Shown here: one piece after another, positions 9,017 through 18,199 of the stretch
Layout: every line of letters begins with the position of its first letter
Numbering within the stretch: the stretch's first letter is position 1
The notes under the pieces: generated by a model
What the model saw: the letters and a program-made list of their open reading frames with translations, nothing else
The model's database searches: none
What the model was told of the DNA's origin: nothing
NCBI RefSeq assembly: GCF_003003255.1
Contig: NZ_PVTD01000013.1
Span: forward strand, 1 to 64,000
Length of the DNA: 64,000 nucleotides
Direction of reading: 5' to 3'
Origin: Aliiruegeria haliotis
GTDB taxonomy: Bacteria > Pseudomonadota > Alphaproteobacteria > Rhodobacterales > Rhodobacteraceae
Position numbers and translations under genes: made by a program

Positions 9017-10306
9017 TCACACCGGCAGCCCGTCGCCAGCCGACATTGGCACGCTGATTTCCACACGCGTGCCTTTCGGCGCCGGCAGCCGCTCGAAGCG
9101 CACGGTCGCCGATATCAGATCGGCCCGCGTCTTGATATTGCTGATGCCTCGGTTTGACAGAAGATCGGCTTCCGCGATCCCGGTGCCGCTGTCATCAATC
9201 TGCACCACCATCCTGTCGCCATGCTGGGCAATCAGCACATCGATGCAATCGCAATCGGCATGTTTCAACGCGTTGTTCACCGCCTCCTGCACGATACGAT
9301 ACATCGCCGTGCGCACCGTGTCCTGCAGCGTGTCCATCTGGTCGTCGGTCTCGTCCTGCACCGTCATTTCGATGCTGCGGCGCATGTGCTTCTGACAGCG
9401 CAGCAGATGCGCCTCGACGGCCTCCGCGAAACCGAACATCTGCAACACGCCCGGCTTCATGTTCTCGACGATCCCCCGCACCTCGTCGAGGCAGTGATCC
9501 AGCTCTTCCTGCAGAAGGTCGATCTCCTTCTGGGCCGCCGCCGAGCCGCCGTCGATGCGCGACAGCCGCCGACGGATCCGGGCCAGATCGGCCAGCGTCT
9601 GATCGTGCAGATCCATGCCAAGGCGCTGCCGTTCACGCTCCATGCCCTCGGTCAGCCGCAGCGCACCCAGCCGCAGGGCCGCCTCCCGCCCGTTGGCCTC
9701 AAGCTCCGCCATCGCTGCCTCCTTGGCCTCTTTGCCGCGTTCCAGCGCGAACAGATAGGCCGCCACCAGATCCGCCGCGCCCTGCGCGAGCCCTACCAGT
9801 TCTGCGTTGTAGAAATCGATCCGGTGGCTGGAAATTGCAACCGATCCGATCAGCACCCCCTGCACACGCAGGGGCACAACAATACGGCTATGCAAATTGG
9901 CGTCAAACAGCGGCTTGCTGTCAGAGCCGTCGAAATGCAGCCGTTCATCGGTCCAGGCGTCGCCCGTCAGGATGAAGGGCGTATTGCCCAGCAGCACGTC
10001 GCGGATTGGGCTTTCAGCGGTTGGCTTGGCGGGGTTCTGCGTATGGCTCCAAGAGGTATGCATCCGCGCCTCGTAGCAGATCTGCGTGCCCGAGGGGTGC
10101 AGCAGCACGATGTCCAGATGGTCATGGGCGATCAGCGCCCGCAGGCGGCTGGCAAAGACTTCCAGCACCAGTTCGTAGTCCGTTTTGCCGGCAATGGCCT
10201 GCGCGATCGACAGGTAGCACTCCAGAGCCTCTTCCGCGTTTGGCATAGATGCAATAAATCCTTCGCCCGCTTTTGAGCACGGAATGTATACTGTTTCCTG
10301 ATTCAC
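9017..10306 (-). CDS. GAF-domain sensor histidine kinase (HisKA_3 type)
   Basis: This sensor kinase has about 429 residues. A GAF-like domain occupies roughly residues 20-190 (VPLRVQGVLIGSVAISSH). The HisKA_3 dimerisation domain carries the phospho-acceptor histidine in ERERQRLGMDLHDQTLADLA. The ATPase domain has the N box in IVQEAVNNALKHA and the G box in QIDDSGTGIAEADLLSNRG. No membrane segment is visible, so it should sense a cytoplasmic signal. A GTG at 10306 has AGAGG six bases upstream; an ATG at 10246 (MPNAEEALE) is the alternative and has a weaker ribosome site. It overlaps or abuts the response regulator gene. Confidence 0.87.
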   Translation of the reverse strand: MNQETVYIPCSKAGEGFIASMPNAEEALECYLSIAQAIAGKTDYELVLEVFASRLRALIAHDHLDIVLLHPSGTQICYEARMHTSWSHTQNPAKPTAESPIRDVLLGNTPFILTGDAWTDERLHFDGSDSKPLFDANLHSRIVVPLRVQGVLIGSVAISSHRIDFYNAELVGLAQGAADLVAAYLFALERGKEAKEAAMAELEANGREAALRLGALRLTEGMERERQRLGMDLHDQTLADLARIRRRLSRIDGGSAAAQKEIDLLQEELDHCLDEVRGIVENMKPGVLQMFGFAEAVEAHLLRCQKHMRRSIEMTVQDETDDQMDTLQDTVRTAMYRIVQEAVNNALKHADCDCIDVLIAQHGDRMVVQIDDSGTGIAEADLLSNRGISNIKTRADLISATVRFERLPAPKGTRVEISVPMSAGDGLPV

Positions 10307-10687
10307 TTGAAACCTCTTGTGAAACGCGCGCTTTACAAGTTGGGCTAGTGACGCACTAAACGGCACCTTGCCACCCCACCAACTACTTTGGAACAAAGTC
10401 TTGAATGTCGGTTCGCTTCCAAGGTGAGAACAGTAAAGCCCGCACTTACCGTGCGGGTTTCCGCACGATATGTGGATCGAAAGCGGCGTGGGGGCGCCTG
10501 ACGGATCAGCTCAGCGATCTAAGCTTGGGTAACTGTATTGCCGTTCTGACAATGGGTCTTGAAAAGGTCCCTACAGAAGTAGCGTGGAGGTAAATCCAAA
10601 CCTCCTACCCGATCATCGTGAGTAGAAAGCGAAACTCGCTGCGGAGAAAGAAACTAGGTGGATTGAATATAACTTCTCGCGACGATT
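10307..10687. other. gene-poor interval with one hairpin
   Basis: No convincing gene lies between the kinase start and the end of the next LysR gene. A 62-codon frame at 10405-10593 has no family features. The only structure noticed is a 7-bp inverted repeat at 10439-10457 (CCCGCAC, five-base loop, GTGCGGG) followed by TTT on the plus strand. The interval should also hold the kinase promoter. Confidence 0.5.
10439..10460. terminator. possible terminator hairpin
   Basis: CCCGCAC-TTACC-GTGCGGG forms a perfect 7-bp stem with a short T run on the plus-strand side and a short AAAG on the other side. It sits upstream of the kinase and about 230 bp past the LysR stop, so it could end LysR transcription or act in the kinase leader. 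The T run is too short for confidence. Confidence 0.3.
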
Positions 10688-11581
10688 CTATGGTTTCGCA
10701 ATGTCAGTCAACGTATTACGCCAGTATCTATGCCGCTCTGAGGTTTGATTACGAGTGTGCCAAATCAATGCCAAATCCAAACCATTCTGCTTCCATGGTG
10801 GCGATACGCTCGAGAGGTCAGGCGGTGCGAGCGGGGCAGGGAGGGTGGCGATAAGTGGCGTACCTCGGATCATGGCGAGCGCTGAGTCAAAATCGGCCAC
10901 TTGCATCGCAACTTTACGTTTGCGGCCAAGTTTTGCAAGGCGGCGATCAATGTCAAAGCCTGCATCCGGCCCAAAGCCAACCCGCACATGGGCGCGCGCG
11001 CAGAACGCATCCAAGTCGTTTTCTTCTAAGGGATGCTTGGGATCAAAGAAAACAACATCCTTGGTCGAAAAAAGGTGCCGCCGCATCAACCCGTCACCCT
11101 CAGCAACCTTAGGCGGCATGATGGCCGCGTCCAAACTGCCGTCACGCAACTGGTCGATTACTTGATGGGCCGATCCAGTGGAGCGTAATTCGATGCTTAG
11201 ATTGGGAGCGACTTTGATGGCATGTTCGATCAGCGGCTTGATCAAGAGCGCGCGTTCCACCGCAGTCGTTGCGATGCGTAGAACTCCGTGGTCGTTCTCC
11301 GGCACGTAAATCTGCGGTTCAAAAATTGCCTGTAGCTGCGCAAGGGCCGCTTCGGCAGCGGGAAATAACTCCTTTGCACGCTCGGTTGCCACAACGCCGT
11401 TGCCCTGGCGCACAAACAGAGGATCGCCCGTGCGCTTGCGCAAAAGTTCCAGCCAATAACTGACTGTGGATTGGTTCATATCCAGCATCTTCGCGGCACC
11501 GGATAGCGAGCCAGCTTGTTGAATCGTCAGCAGGATTTGAAGCTGCTGGCCGTCGATTGCAAGGTAATCAGAATTTTCCAT
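10688..11581 (-). CDS. LysR-family transcriptional regulator
   Basis: This 297-residue LysR regulator has its helix-turn-helix within residues 10-65 (LQILLTIQQAGSLSGAAKML, NQSTVSYWLELLRKRTGDPL). The effector domain follows, with GVLRIATTAVERALLIKPLI. The gene diverges from the glutathione transferase gene across 85 bp and is the obvious candidate regulator of the gst-reductase-hydrolase operon. The inducer is unknown; an electrophile or oxidised aromatic would fit the operon's enzymes but is inference. Confidence 0.9.
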   Translation of the reverse strand: MENSDYLAIDGQQLQILLTIQQAGSLSGAAKMLDMNQSTVSYWLELLRKRTGDPLFVRQGNGVVATERAKELFPAAEAALAQLQAIFEPQIYVPENDHGVLRIATTAVERALLIKPLIEHAIKVAPNLSIELRSTGSAHQVIDQLRDGSLDAAIMPPKVAEGDGLMRRHLFSTKDVVFFDPKHPLEENDLDAFCARAHVRVGFGPDAGFDIDRRLAKLGRKRKVAMQVADFDSALAMIRGTPLIATLPAPLAPPDLSSVSPPWKQNGLDLALIWHTRNQTSERHRYWRNTLTDIAKP

Positions 11582-11666
11582 AGTTCAAATCAACTTCATC
11601 GGATTTCCCGAAATCATAGCGCGCGTTAAACCGTCGGGCAACGGCTTCAACATCTAGGACATCACA

Positions 11667-12284
11667 ATGAAACTTTACGGACACCCGCTGTCAGGCAACA
11701 CCCACCGCGTTCAGGCTTTGCTTGAGCTTCTTGGCGCTGAGTATGAATACGTCACCGTTGATTTGAAAACCGGTGCTCATAAAGCCCCTGAATTTTTGGC
11801 TATGAACCCATTGGGTCAGGTGCCTGTTCTGACTGACGGCGATCTGGTGCTGCGGGATTCCACTGCGATCATGACTTACATCGCTGGCAAGTTTGATGAG
11901 GCAGGCCAGTGGTTCCCAAAAGACGTCACAAAACGCGCGCAGGTGCAGGAGTGGCTTTCCACGGCGGTCAATGAAATCCAGAACGGTCCATTCCTTGTGC
12001 GTGCGATCAAACTCTTCGGAGCGCCTGCGGATTTGGAAACTGTGACGGCGAAAACCGACGCGCTGTTCAAAGCTCTGTTTGAACCTCATCTGTCAAAACA
12101 AGAATGGCTGGTCGGTGACAGTGCGACAGCGGCTGATGTGGCGTGTTACGCCTATATCGCGCGCGTCACAGAGGGTGGTTATGACCTCTCTGCATATCCT
12201 GCGATCTGCAAATGGATTGAGCGTGTTGAGGCCATTGAAGGTCTGCCAAACATGGTGCGTATCGAAGACTTGATGGCGGGATAA
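11667..12284 (+). CDS. glutathione S-transferase
   Basis: This 205-residue cytosolic glutathione transferase has an N-terminal thioredoxin-like domain (MKLYGHPLSGNTHRVQALLE, then FLAMNPLGQVPVL with the cis-proline and LRDSTAIMTYIAGKF with the glutathione-binding Glu/Asp-Ser pair). The C-terminal all-helical domain includes LVGDSATAADVACYAYIARV. The serine in LSGNTHRV is the likely activating residue, as in theta/beta-like classes. It is the first gene of a three-gene plus-strand unit, 57 bp before the fusion reductase gene. Confidence 0.93.
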   Translation: MKLYGHPLSGNTHRVQALLELLGAEYEYVTVDLKTGAHKAPEFLAMNPLGQVPVLTDGDLVLRDSTAIMTYIAGKFDEAGQWFPKDVTKRAQVQEWLSTAVNEIQNGPFLVRAIKLFGAPADLETVTAKTDALFKALFEPHLSKQEWLVGDSATAADVACYAYIARVTEGGYDLSAYPAICKWIERVEAIEGLPNMVRIEDLMAG

Positions 12285-12341
12285 CCCTGTTTCTCGGGGT
12301 CGCTTTGGGCGGCCCCTTCGGTCCTTTGGCGGAGAATAATC

Positions 12342-14426
12342 ATGGCATTGACAGGTTGGGATAAAGACGTTTCCCCGTATCACTCTGGGGAAATTGCGCT
12401 GCACCGTCGTCTGGGACGGGAAGCGAAGCAGGAAAAGATGGGTCGGTTCATTCACCGCCCTTATATGCCTGATCAGCACCGAGAGTTCTTTGCGCAGCTG
12501 CCGTTTTTCATAGCGGGAAGTGTTGACCAAGACGGTTGGCCTTGGGCGTCGATCCTGTTTGGCAAACCTGGATTTGTGTCGACACCTGATGACCGGACAT
12601 TGCAAATTGCCGCGCTGTCTGTGGATGGGGACCCGTTTTTGGAAAACGCAGGCGAAGATGCGCCTGTAAGCTTTGTGGGCATTGAGTTGCCAACCCGCCG
12701 TCGCAATCGCGTCAACGGCGTCGTGCGCTCTGCGAAAGATGGCGTGGCCGTCGTGGATGTGGTGCAGTCCTACGGGAACTGCCCGCAGTATATCCACACG
12801 CGCGAGTTGGAATTTCACCGCGATCCAAAAGCTCCGGTTGATATCAAGCGTGAGGCTTTTGACAGATTTGATGATGCATCACGCGCGGTGATTTCAAAGG
12901 CCACAACCTTCTTTGTTGCAAGCCATAACCCGTATGATGATCAACGCGTGAATGGTGGCGTCGACGTCAATCACCGAGGCGGAAATCCGGGGTTTGTGAA
13001 GATCGACGGGAATACGCTGACGATCCCCGATTTCATCGGCAACTTTGCCTTTAATACTCTGGGCAACTTCATGGTGAACCCGAAGGCGGGATTGTTGTTC
13101 ATCGACTTTGAAACCGGCGATCTGATTCAGCTTGTCGGACGCGCCGAACTGTTGCTGGACAAAGACGACGACATTGCCGCTTTCCAAGGAGCAGAGCGCG
13201 CATGGCGCTTCCATCTGGATCACGGACATCGTCTTGTGGGGGCATCTCCACTGACTTTCGCTCCAGGGGAGGCGTCTCCGAACACAAAACTTACCGGGGA
13301 TTGGCAGCAGGCCCAAGAACGGTTGGCCGCAGAAAAGAGCCGCAATGATTGGCGCGCGTTTCGCGTGGTCAAAGTCGAAGATGAAAGCAGCGTGATCCGC
13401 TCTTTCTATCTGGCACCAGAAGATGGTGCCGCGACTGTAAGGCCCAAACCCGGACAATACCTGACGATCAAAACGCAACCTGAAGGAGCGGAGCGCCCGG
13501 TTATTCGGACCTATACACTGTCTTCTGCGCCATCTGATCCGCACTATCGCATTTCAGTGAAACGCGAAGATGCGCGCGGGGACCGGCCGGCGGGGATTGT
13601 TTCCAGCCATCTGCACACGACCCTGAATGAAGGCGATCTAATCGAAGCGCGAGCGCCAAAAGGGCAGTTCGTGTTGGATACGTCTGAGGCGCGGGCGGCT
13701 GTTCTGATAGGGGCAGGGGTGGGGATCACCCCGATGATTTCGATGGTGCGGCAGGCGGTGTCTGACGGGTTCACTCGTCGCTATCTGCGCCCGTTGACTG
13801 TCATCCATGCGGCCGCCAGTACTGCGGAGCGTGCTTTTGTTGGTGAGTTCAGCAAGCTTCAGAGAGAGACAGAGGGGAAGTTGCGCTACCTTTCTCTGAT
13901 CGAAAACCCTGCCGAAGGTGAGGAAGCGGGTCGCGAATTTCATGTTGAAGGCCGTTTAAGCGCGGAGATACTTCAAAGTGTGTTGCCTTTGGCAGACTAT
14001 GATTTCTTCCTTTGCGGTCCTCCGACCTTCATGCAGGCGGCTTATGACATTTTGATTTTGCTTGGGGTGCGCGATGGGCGCATTCGGGCGGAAGCCTTTG
14101 GGCCTGCGTCGTTGAAGCGGAAAGTGGAGATCGTGGACCAACCCGCGCAGAAAGAGCCAGCGCAGGCCGAGGTTCGCTTTGTCAGCCAGCCCACGGCGAA
14201 GACGTGGACGCCAGCGGACGGCACTCTTTTGGAGTTTGCCGAAACACAGAGGCTGACCCCGAACTTTGGTTGCCGCAGCGGTTCCTGTGGAAGCTGCTCA
14301 ACCAAAATTAGATCCGGTGCGGTGAGCTACCGCAATCAACCGGAATTTCCGACCGAAGCCGGGGAGGCGCTGATCTGTTGCGCTGTGCCGGCTGATGACA
14401 CGACCCCACTTGAACTCGATCTCTAA
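12342..14426 (+). CDS. PPOX-like / FNR-type reductase / 2Fe-2S ferredoxin fusion protein
   Basis: This 694-residue fusion protein has three parts. Residues 1 to about 320 resemble pyridoxamine-5'-phosphate-oxidase-like flavin-binding proteins (FFIAGSVDQDGWPWASILFG). Residues of roughly 335-590 form a ferredoxin-NADP reductase-type module with R-T-Y-T-L-S-S for FAD, VLIGAGVGITPMISM for the nicotinamide nucleotide and FFLCGPPTFMQ. The C-terminal 85 residues are a plant-type ferredoxin with cysteines in CRSGSCGSC and a fourth in ALICC. Electrons should flow from NAD(P)H through FAD to the iron-sulfur cluster and perhaps to a second flavin in the N-terminal domain. The partner or substrate is unknown. 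Confidence 0.88.
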   Translation: MALTGWDKDVSPYHSGEIALHRRLGREAKQEKMGRFIHRPYMPDQHREFFAQLPFFIAGSVDQDGWPWASILFGKPGFVSTPDDRTLQIAALSVDGDPFLENAGEDAPVSFVGIELPTRRRNRVNGVVRSAKDGVAVVDVVQSYGNCPQYIHTRELEFHRDPKAPVDIKREAFDRFDDASRAVISKATTFFVASHNPYDDQRVNGGVDVNHRGGNPGFVKIDGNTLTIPDFIGNFAFNTLGNFMVNPKAGLLFIDFETGDLIQLVGRAELLLDKDDDIAAFQGAERAWRFHLDHGHRLVGASPLTFAPGEASPNTKLTGDWQQAQERLAAEKSRNDWRAFRVVKVEDESSVIRSFYLAPEDGAATVRPKPGQYLTIKTQPEGAERPVIRTYTLSSAPSDPHYRISVKREDARGDRPAGIVSSHLHTTLNEGDLIEARAPKGQFVLDTSEARAAVLIGAGVGITPMISMVRQAVSDGFTRRYLRPLTVIHAAASTAERAFVGEFSKLQRETEGKLRYLSLIENPAEGEEAGREFHVEGRLSAEILQSVLPLADYDFFLCGPPTFMQAAYDILILLGVRDGRIRAEAFGPASLKRKVEIVDQPAQKEPAQAEVRFVSQPTAKTWTPADGTLLEFAETQRLTPNFGCRSGSCGSCSTKIRSGAVSYRNQPEFPTEAGEALICCAVPADDTTPLELDL

Positions 14427-14441
14427 TCAAGGAGTTAAGAC

Positions 14442-15344
14442 ATGACGACGCTTTCACGCCGTTCCTTCATCTGCACGAGCCTTGCCGGCATGGCTGCGGC
14501 AATCGCAACACCCGGTTTTGCATCCGGCACTCTAGACTTTGGCAAGGGTACATTGGTTGCTTTGTCCGATGGGTCGTTGACCGTACCGGGTCAAATGTGG
14601 CTAGGCGCAAGCGAGGCGGAGCAAGCTGAGCTGGGCGGCAAAGTTAAAATTGGCGCAAACGTATTCTTGGTTCGCCAAAATGACCGCATCATTCTCATCG
14701 ATGGCGGTGCCGGTAATGGTGACTTTGTGACACAACGTTTTGATGATCTGGGCCGTTTGCCTGCGGCTTTGGCGGATGCGGGCATTGCGCCATCTGACAT
14801 CACTGACATTGTCATCACACACATGCATATCGACCACTCTGGTGGCTTGATCGCAAATGGCAAACCAGCCTTTGAAAACGCGACGATCCACATCGACCAA
14901 GCGGAGTGGGGGTTCTGGACACGCGAAGGTTTTGCAGAACAAGCGCCAGAAGATTTCCGTCCAATGGTCATCGAAATTCAGAACATCGCTAAGATCATTG
15001 GTCACCAGATTGAGACCCATGACGGCACCAAAGATTTTGGCAACGGTTTGCGTGCAGTTCGCACATATGGTCACACACCGGGTCACAACAGCTTGGAGCT
15101 GGATCTGGGTGATGAGAAGCTTCTCATCATGGGGGACATTGTTGTGTCTGACAGCATCCACTTCAAAAACCCAAATGTGGGCTGGGCGCTGGATGGTATT
15201 CCTGAAGTTGCCATTCAGACTCGTCATCAGGTGCTTGGCCGTGCCGCAGATAAAGGCCTCGTGATTGCCGGAAGCCACCTGACTGCACCAGGTCTGGGTC
15301 GCGTTAAACGCGCAGGCGATGCTTATGAATTCCAGCCGCTGTAA
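14442..15344 (+). CDS. Tat-exported metallo-beta-lactamase-fold hydrolase
   Basis: This 300-residue protein starts with a twin-arginine signal (TTLSRRSFICTSLAG) and a hydrophobic stretch ending near PGFASG, so export to the periplasm is likely. The metal site motif is T-H-M-H-I-D-H-S-G-G at about residues 126-135, followed by the histidine in TYGHTPGHNSLEL and the late aspartate in LLIMGDIV. It lies 15 bases after the fusion reductase gene and is the last gene of the operon. A lactonase, thioesterase or other hydrolase role is possible; the substrate is not shown by the sequence. Confidence 0.9.
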   Translation: MTTLSRRSFICTSLAGMAAAIATPGFASGTLDFGKGTLVALSDGSLTVPGQMWLGASEAEQAELGGKVKIGANVFLVRQNDRIILIDGGAGNGDFVTQRFDDLGRLPAALADAGIAPSDITDIVITHMHIDHSGGLIANGKPAFENATIHIDQAEWGFWTREGFAEQAPEDFRPMVIEIQNIAKIIGHQIETHDGTKDFGNGLRAVRTYGHTPGHNSLELDLGDEKLLIMGDIVVSDSIHFKNPNVGWALDGIPEVAIQTRHQVLGRAADKGLVIAGSHLTAPGLGRVKRAGDAYEFQPL

Positions 15345-15671
15345 CGACGGCACTTGCGGGCCGGGCGTGTCCCGGCCTGCTACCAAGACTTAGTGAGACA
15401 GGATCATCTTTACGCGGTGGTCTAGGTCACGGCTGAGGTCTTCTGCGCTCCAACCAGCACGTCCGCGGAACATATACGCTCGTGATCATTACAACGCATG
15501 GCTGTGTGTGCCAGAGATAGGGCATCGTGGGACCAAGGTTCTAAATCTGCATACGATCGTGGATCCGTACACCAACAACTATTTACTAGCTGGGGTCCAG
15601 ATTCATTGGCTTTCGCAGCCAGAACAAAACGGTTTCGTCGATTGTGATCATCTTATTCTCAGCCCTCTTGT
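15345..15671. other. gene-poor interval before IS66 remnant
   Basis: This stretch has no supported gene. It begins with a strong GC-rich hairpin just after the hydrolase stop. The rest may include the decayed left end of the IS66 element, but no terminal repeat was recognised. Confidence 0.45.
15358..15378 (+). terminator. probable operon-end hairpin
   Basis: GGCCGGG and CCCGGCC are separated by CGTGT and lie about 15 bases after the stop of the hydrolase gene. The stem is strong, but no T run follows, so it may be a weak terminator or an mRNA 3'-end stabiliser. Confidence 0.4.
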
Positions 15672-16126
15672 ATGCCTCCGGCGGAGGCCGTCCGACGAGA
15701 TTACGGTGCTGGTAATAAGCCCGACCTTTTGGCCGACCAAAAGTTCAGACCTGAGATCGAAGTCCTTTCCGCCGTTGACGCTCCGCGCCGGCAGCAATGG
15801 AGCGATGTAGGTAAAATCCGGATCGTGGAGGAAAGCTTTGTGGGGCATCGCCAAGTCGCAGCGACAGCGCAGCGGCATGGTGTATCGCGCTCTCCTTTGA
15901 CGATATGGCGGCGGCAATACCGGGACGTGGAACTTTGCGACGAGACCTCACCGGCATTTATCCCGTTGACGCTTTCGCCAGGGACGCCCGTGCCAACACC
16001 AGTCGCACAGTCTGGAGCCGACGATGTCCAGCTCGAAATCGTACTGAGCAACGGGCGTCGGCTCTTTGTCCCCTCCACAGTGGACCCCGAGATGCTGCCG
16101 GGCTTCTTCCGGTGCTGGAGGAGTGA
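15672..16126 (+). pseudogene. IS66-family TnpA, frameshifted
   Basis: The reading frame carries the IS66 OrfA pattern: EVLSAVDAPRRQQWSDVGK, then RQVAATAQRHGVSRSPLTIW as the helix-turn-helix, and a late VQLEIVLSNGRRLFVPS. The expected C-terminus, LLPVLEE then stop overlapping the next ATG, is present but in another frame. One base appears to be missing between about 16090 and 16103. No standard start lies next to the conserved N-terminus. The gene is therefore a broken remnant. Confidence 0.75.
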
Positions 16127-16434
16127 TGATCGCCTTCCCGGCGGGGGTACGCGTTTGGATCGCTGTCGGAGTGACCGACATGTGGCGCGGCATGAACACC
16201 CTGGCTCTGACTGTTCAGCAGGGTCTTGGGCGCGACCCGCATGCTCGTGAAATTTTCTGTTTCCGAAAGCGCAAGGGCGACCTGGTCAAACTGCTTTGGC
16301 ACGATGGTGTCGGCATGTCGCTCTATACCAAACGGCTAGAAGCGGGGAAGTTCATCTGGCCAACCAGCGGGACCAGCGAAGCGGTGCAGATCTCGGCTGC
16401 CCAGCTCGGATATTTGCTGGAGGGGATCGACTGA
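16126..16434 (+). CDS. IS66-family accessory protein TnpB
   Basis: This 102-residue protein is a complete IS66 OrfB-like accessory protein: MIAFPAGVRVWIAVGVTDM near the start, then KRKGDLVKLLWHDGVGMSLY and ends TAQLGYLLEGID-like. The usual arginine after T-D-M is a tryptophan here. The ATG overlaps the TnpA stop by one base. No tnpC (DDE transposase) follows, so the element cannot move by itself. Confidence 0.82.
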   Translation: MIAFPAGVRVWIAVGVTDMWRGMNTLALTVQQGLGRDPHAREIFCFRKRKGDLVKLLWHDGVGMSLYTKRLEAGKFIWPTSGTSEAVQISAAQLGYLLEGID

Positions 16435-16605
16435 GGTAATCCGCGCTGGACACAACGCCCCGCAAAGGCGGGATAAATTGGCCTCATCAGCCCCATTTTT
16501 ATAGGTTTTGCGGTGCGTACGTATTAGGGTTCGGCGATCTCAGATGGCGTCCGTTGCGGATAGGGGCGGAGTCCTGCGCTAAGGGATTATTGGGGTGATT
16601 CTGGG

Positions 16606-16998
16606 TCATCTATACTCGCCGGTGATCAGTATGTGCGCCCATCCGAGCGGGGAGGCATGTGATATCAGGTCTTCTGGATCGTAAACTCCGGCTCTCCTGC
16701 GTTTGGCGATGATTTGACCGAGCTGATCTGTGTTCCAATAAATGATGAGCGCGGCCACGAGGTTCAGCCCGGCTCGGCGGTCATCCTGATCTCGGCTGGA
16801 ACGGTCACGGATTTCACCCTGGCGATCGATGCGCAGGGCGTTTTTCAGAGCGTCGTACGCTTCACCTTTGTTCAACCCAATCTGAGCACGACGCTGCAAT
16901 TCAGTATCGGTGAGCCATCGCGCGATGAAGACGGTGCTCTCAATACGCCCGACCTCGCGCAACCCCACAGCCAGTGCATTCTGGCGCGGATAAGATGA
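16606..16998 (-). pseudogene. Tn3-family transposase, C-terminal fragment
   Basis: About 130 codons match the end of Tn3-family TnpA: SYPRQNALAVGLREVGRIES, then GLNKGEAYDALKNALRIDRQ, GEIRDRS, GLNLVAALIIYWNT and SPLGWAHILITGEY. The frame is open only from about 16998, where a stop lies upstream. The large N-terminal part and the first catalytic residues are missing. No resolvase or 38-bp terminal repeat was found nearby, so this is a relic. Confidence 0.85.
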
Positions 16999-17125
16999 TC
17001 ATCGAATCGGCCGTAGGGATGGTCGGCAACGGGCGGGTGAAGCCCTCAATGTAAATCAAACCAATGGCCCAGCCGATTTCGAACAAGCCGACCAAAAGCA
17101 GGAACACCCATCCCAACTCTATCCC

Positions 17126-18190
17126 CTATGCTATGGTGATTTCGGGCTTTGCGCGCTGGAACATCCCGAACAGGTCGCGCGGATCGTCGGGATCTGCGAT
17201 CATGTCGAGGCGGGTAAAGAAGGGCGTGCCCCGGATCGCCCTGGCGACATAGCGCAGGGCGCTGAAATCCTCGATGGCGAAGCCTACGCTGTCGAACAGG
17301 GTGACCTGCTGGTCATCGTTGCGGCCCTGCGCCTGACCGGTGATCACTTGCCAAAGCTCGGTAACAGCGTGATCGGGGTCCAGCTGCTGGATTTCGCCTT
17401 CGATCCGCGTCTGGGGCGGGTATTCGACAAAGATCGACGACCGCAGCAGGATGTCACGATGCAGTTCCGTCTTTCCGGGGCAGTCGCCGCCGATGGCGTT
17501 GATGTGCACGCCGCTGCCCACCATGTTATCGGTCAGGATCGTGGCATACTGCTTGTCAGCGGTGCAGGTCGTGATGATCTGAGCGCCTTCGATCGCCTCC
17601 TCGCCAGAACGACATTCGACCACTTTCAAACCGCTCTGCGCCAGGTTCGCCGCACAGCGCGCGGTGGCCGAAGGGTCGATGTCAAAGAGCCTCACGGTAT
17701 CGACACCGCAGACGGCCTTGAAGGCAAGGCACTGGAATTCCGACTGCGCACCGTTGCCGATCATGGCCATGGTCCGCGCTGATCTGGGCGCAAGATGCTT
17801 TGCGGCCATGGCGCTGGTCGCGGCCGTCCGCAGCGCGGTCAGAAGAGTCATTTCGCTCAGCAATTTCGGATAGCCTGACTCGACATCCGCCAAGAGGCCA
17901 AAGGCCGTCACCGTCTGCAAGCCTTCGGCGGTGTTCTTGGGGTGACCGTTGACATACTTGAAGCCGTAGGTCTGCCCGTCCGAGGTCGGCATCAGCTCGA
18001 TCACGCCCACATCGGAATGGCTGGCGACGCGTGGGGTTTTGTCGAACAGAGGCCAGCGGCGGAAATCGGCTTCAATCTCGGCAGCCAGGTCGATCAGCAC
18101 CTTTTCGACGCCGATGTGATGAACCAGACCCATCATGTGCTCAACGGAGACAAAGGGAACATAGGCAAGTTTCGAGGGTAGGGGGGACAT
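17126..18190 (-). CDS. ocd: ornithine cyclodeaminase
   Basis: This 354-residue member of the ornithine cyclodeaminase/mu-crystallin family converts L-ornithine to L-proline and ammonia. The NAD-binding fold shows A-M-I-G-N-G-A-Q-S-E-F-Q near residue 143 and VRLFDIDPSATARCAANLA. Other family blocks are GFKYVNGHPKNTAEG with the substrate-binding lysine and HINAIGGDCPGKTEL with an aspartate where the catalytic acid lies. It follows the CtlX gene on the same strand with a 9-base gap, so the pair should carry citrulline to ornithine to proline. Confidence 0.92.
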   Translation of the reverse strand: MSPLPSKLAYVPFVSVEHMMGLVHHIGVEKVLIDLAAEIEADFRRWPLFDKTPRVASHSDVGVIELMPTSDGQTYGFKYVNGHPKNTAEGLQTVTAFGLLADVESGYPKLLSEMTLLTALRTAATSAMAAKHLAPRSARTMAMIGNGAQSEFQCLAFKAVCGVDTVRLFDIDPSATARCAANLAQSGLKVVECRSGEEAIEGAQIITTCTADKQYATILTDNMVGSGVHINAIGGDCPGKTELHRDILLRSSIFVEYPPQTRIEGEIQQLDPDHAVTELWQVITGQAQGRNDDQQVTLFDSVGFAIEDFSALRYVARAIRGTPFFTRLDMIADPDDPRDLFGMFQRAKPEITIA

Positions 18191-18199
18191 GGGGTTTCC

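Larger units (their letters stand above)
15672..16434 (+). mobile_element. IS66-family remnant (tnpA*-tnpB, no tnpC)
   Basis: Two of the three IS66 genes remain, in normal order and overlap, with tnpA frameshifted and tnpC missing. The Tn3-family fragment starts 170 bp further on in the opposite orientation. No terminal inverted repeats were identified, so the ends given are those of the coding remnants. Confidence 0.75.

Noticed and set aside
10405-10593. 62-codon frame in the gap before LysR
   Set aside because: No ribosome site, no recognisable family and no conserved context.
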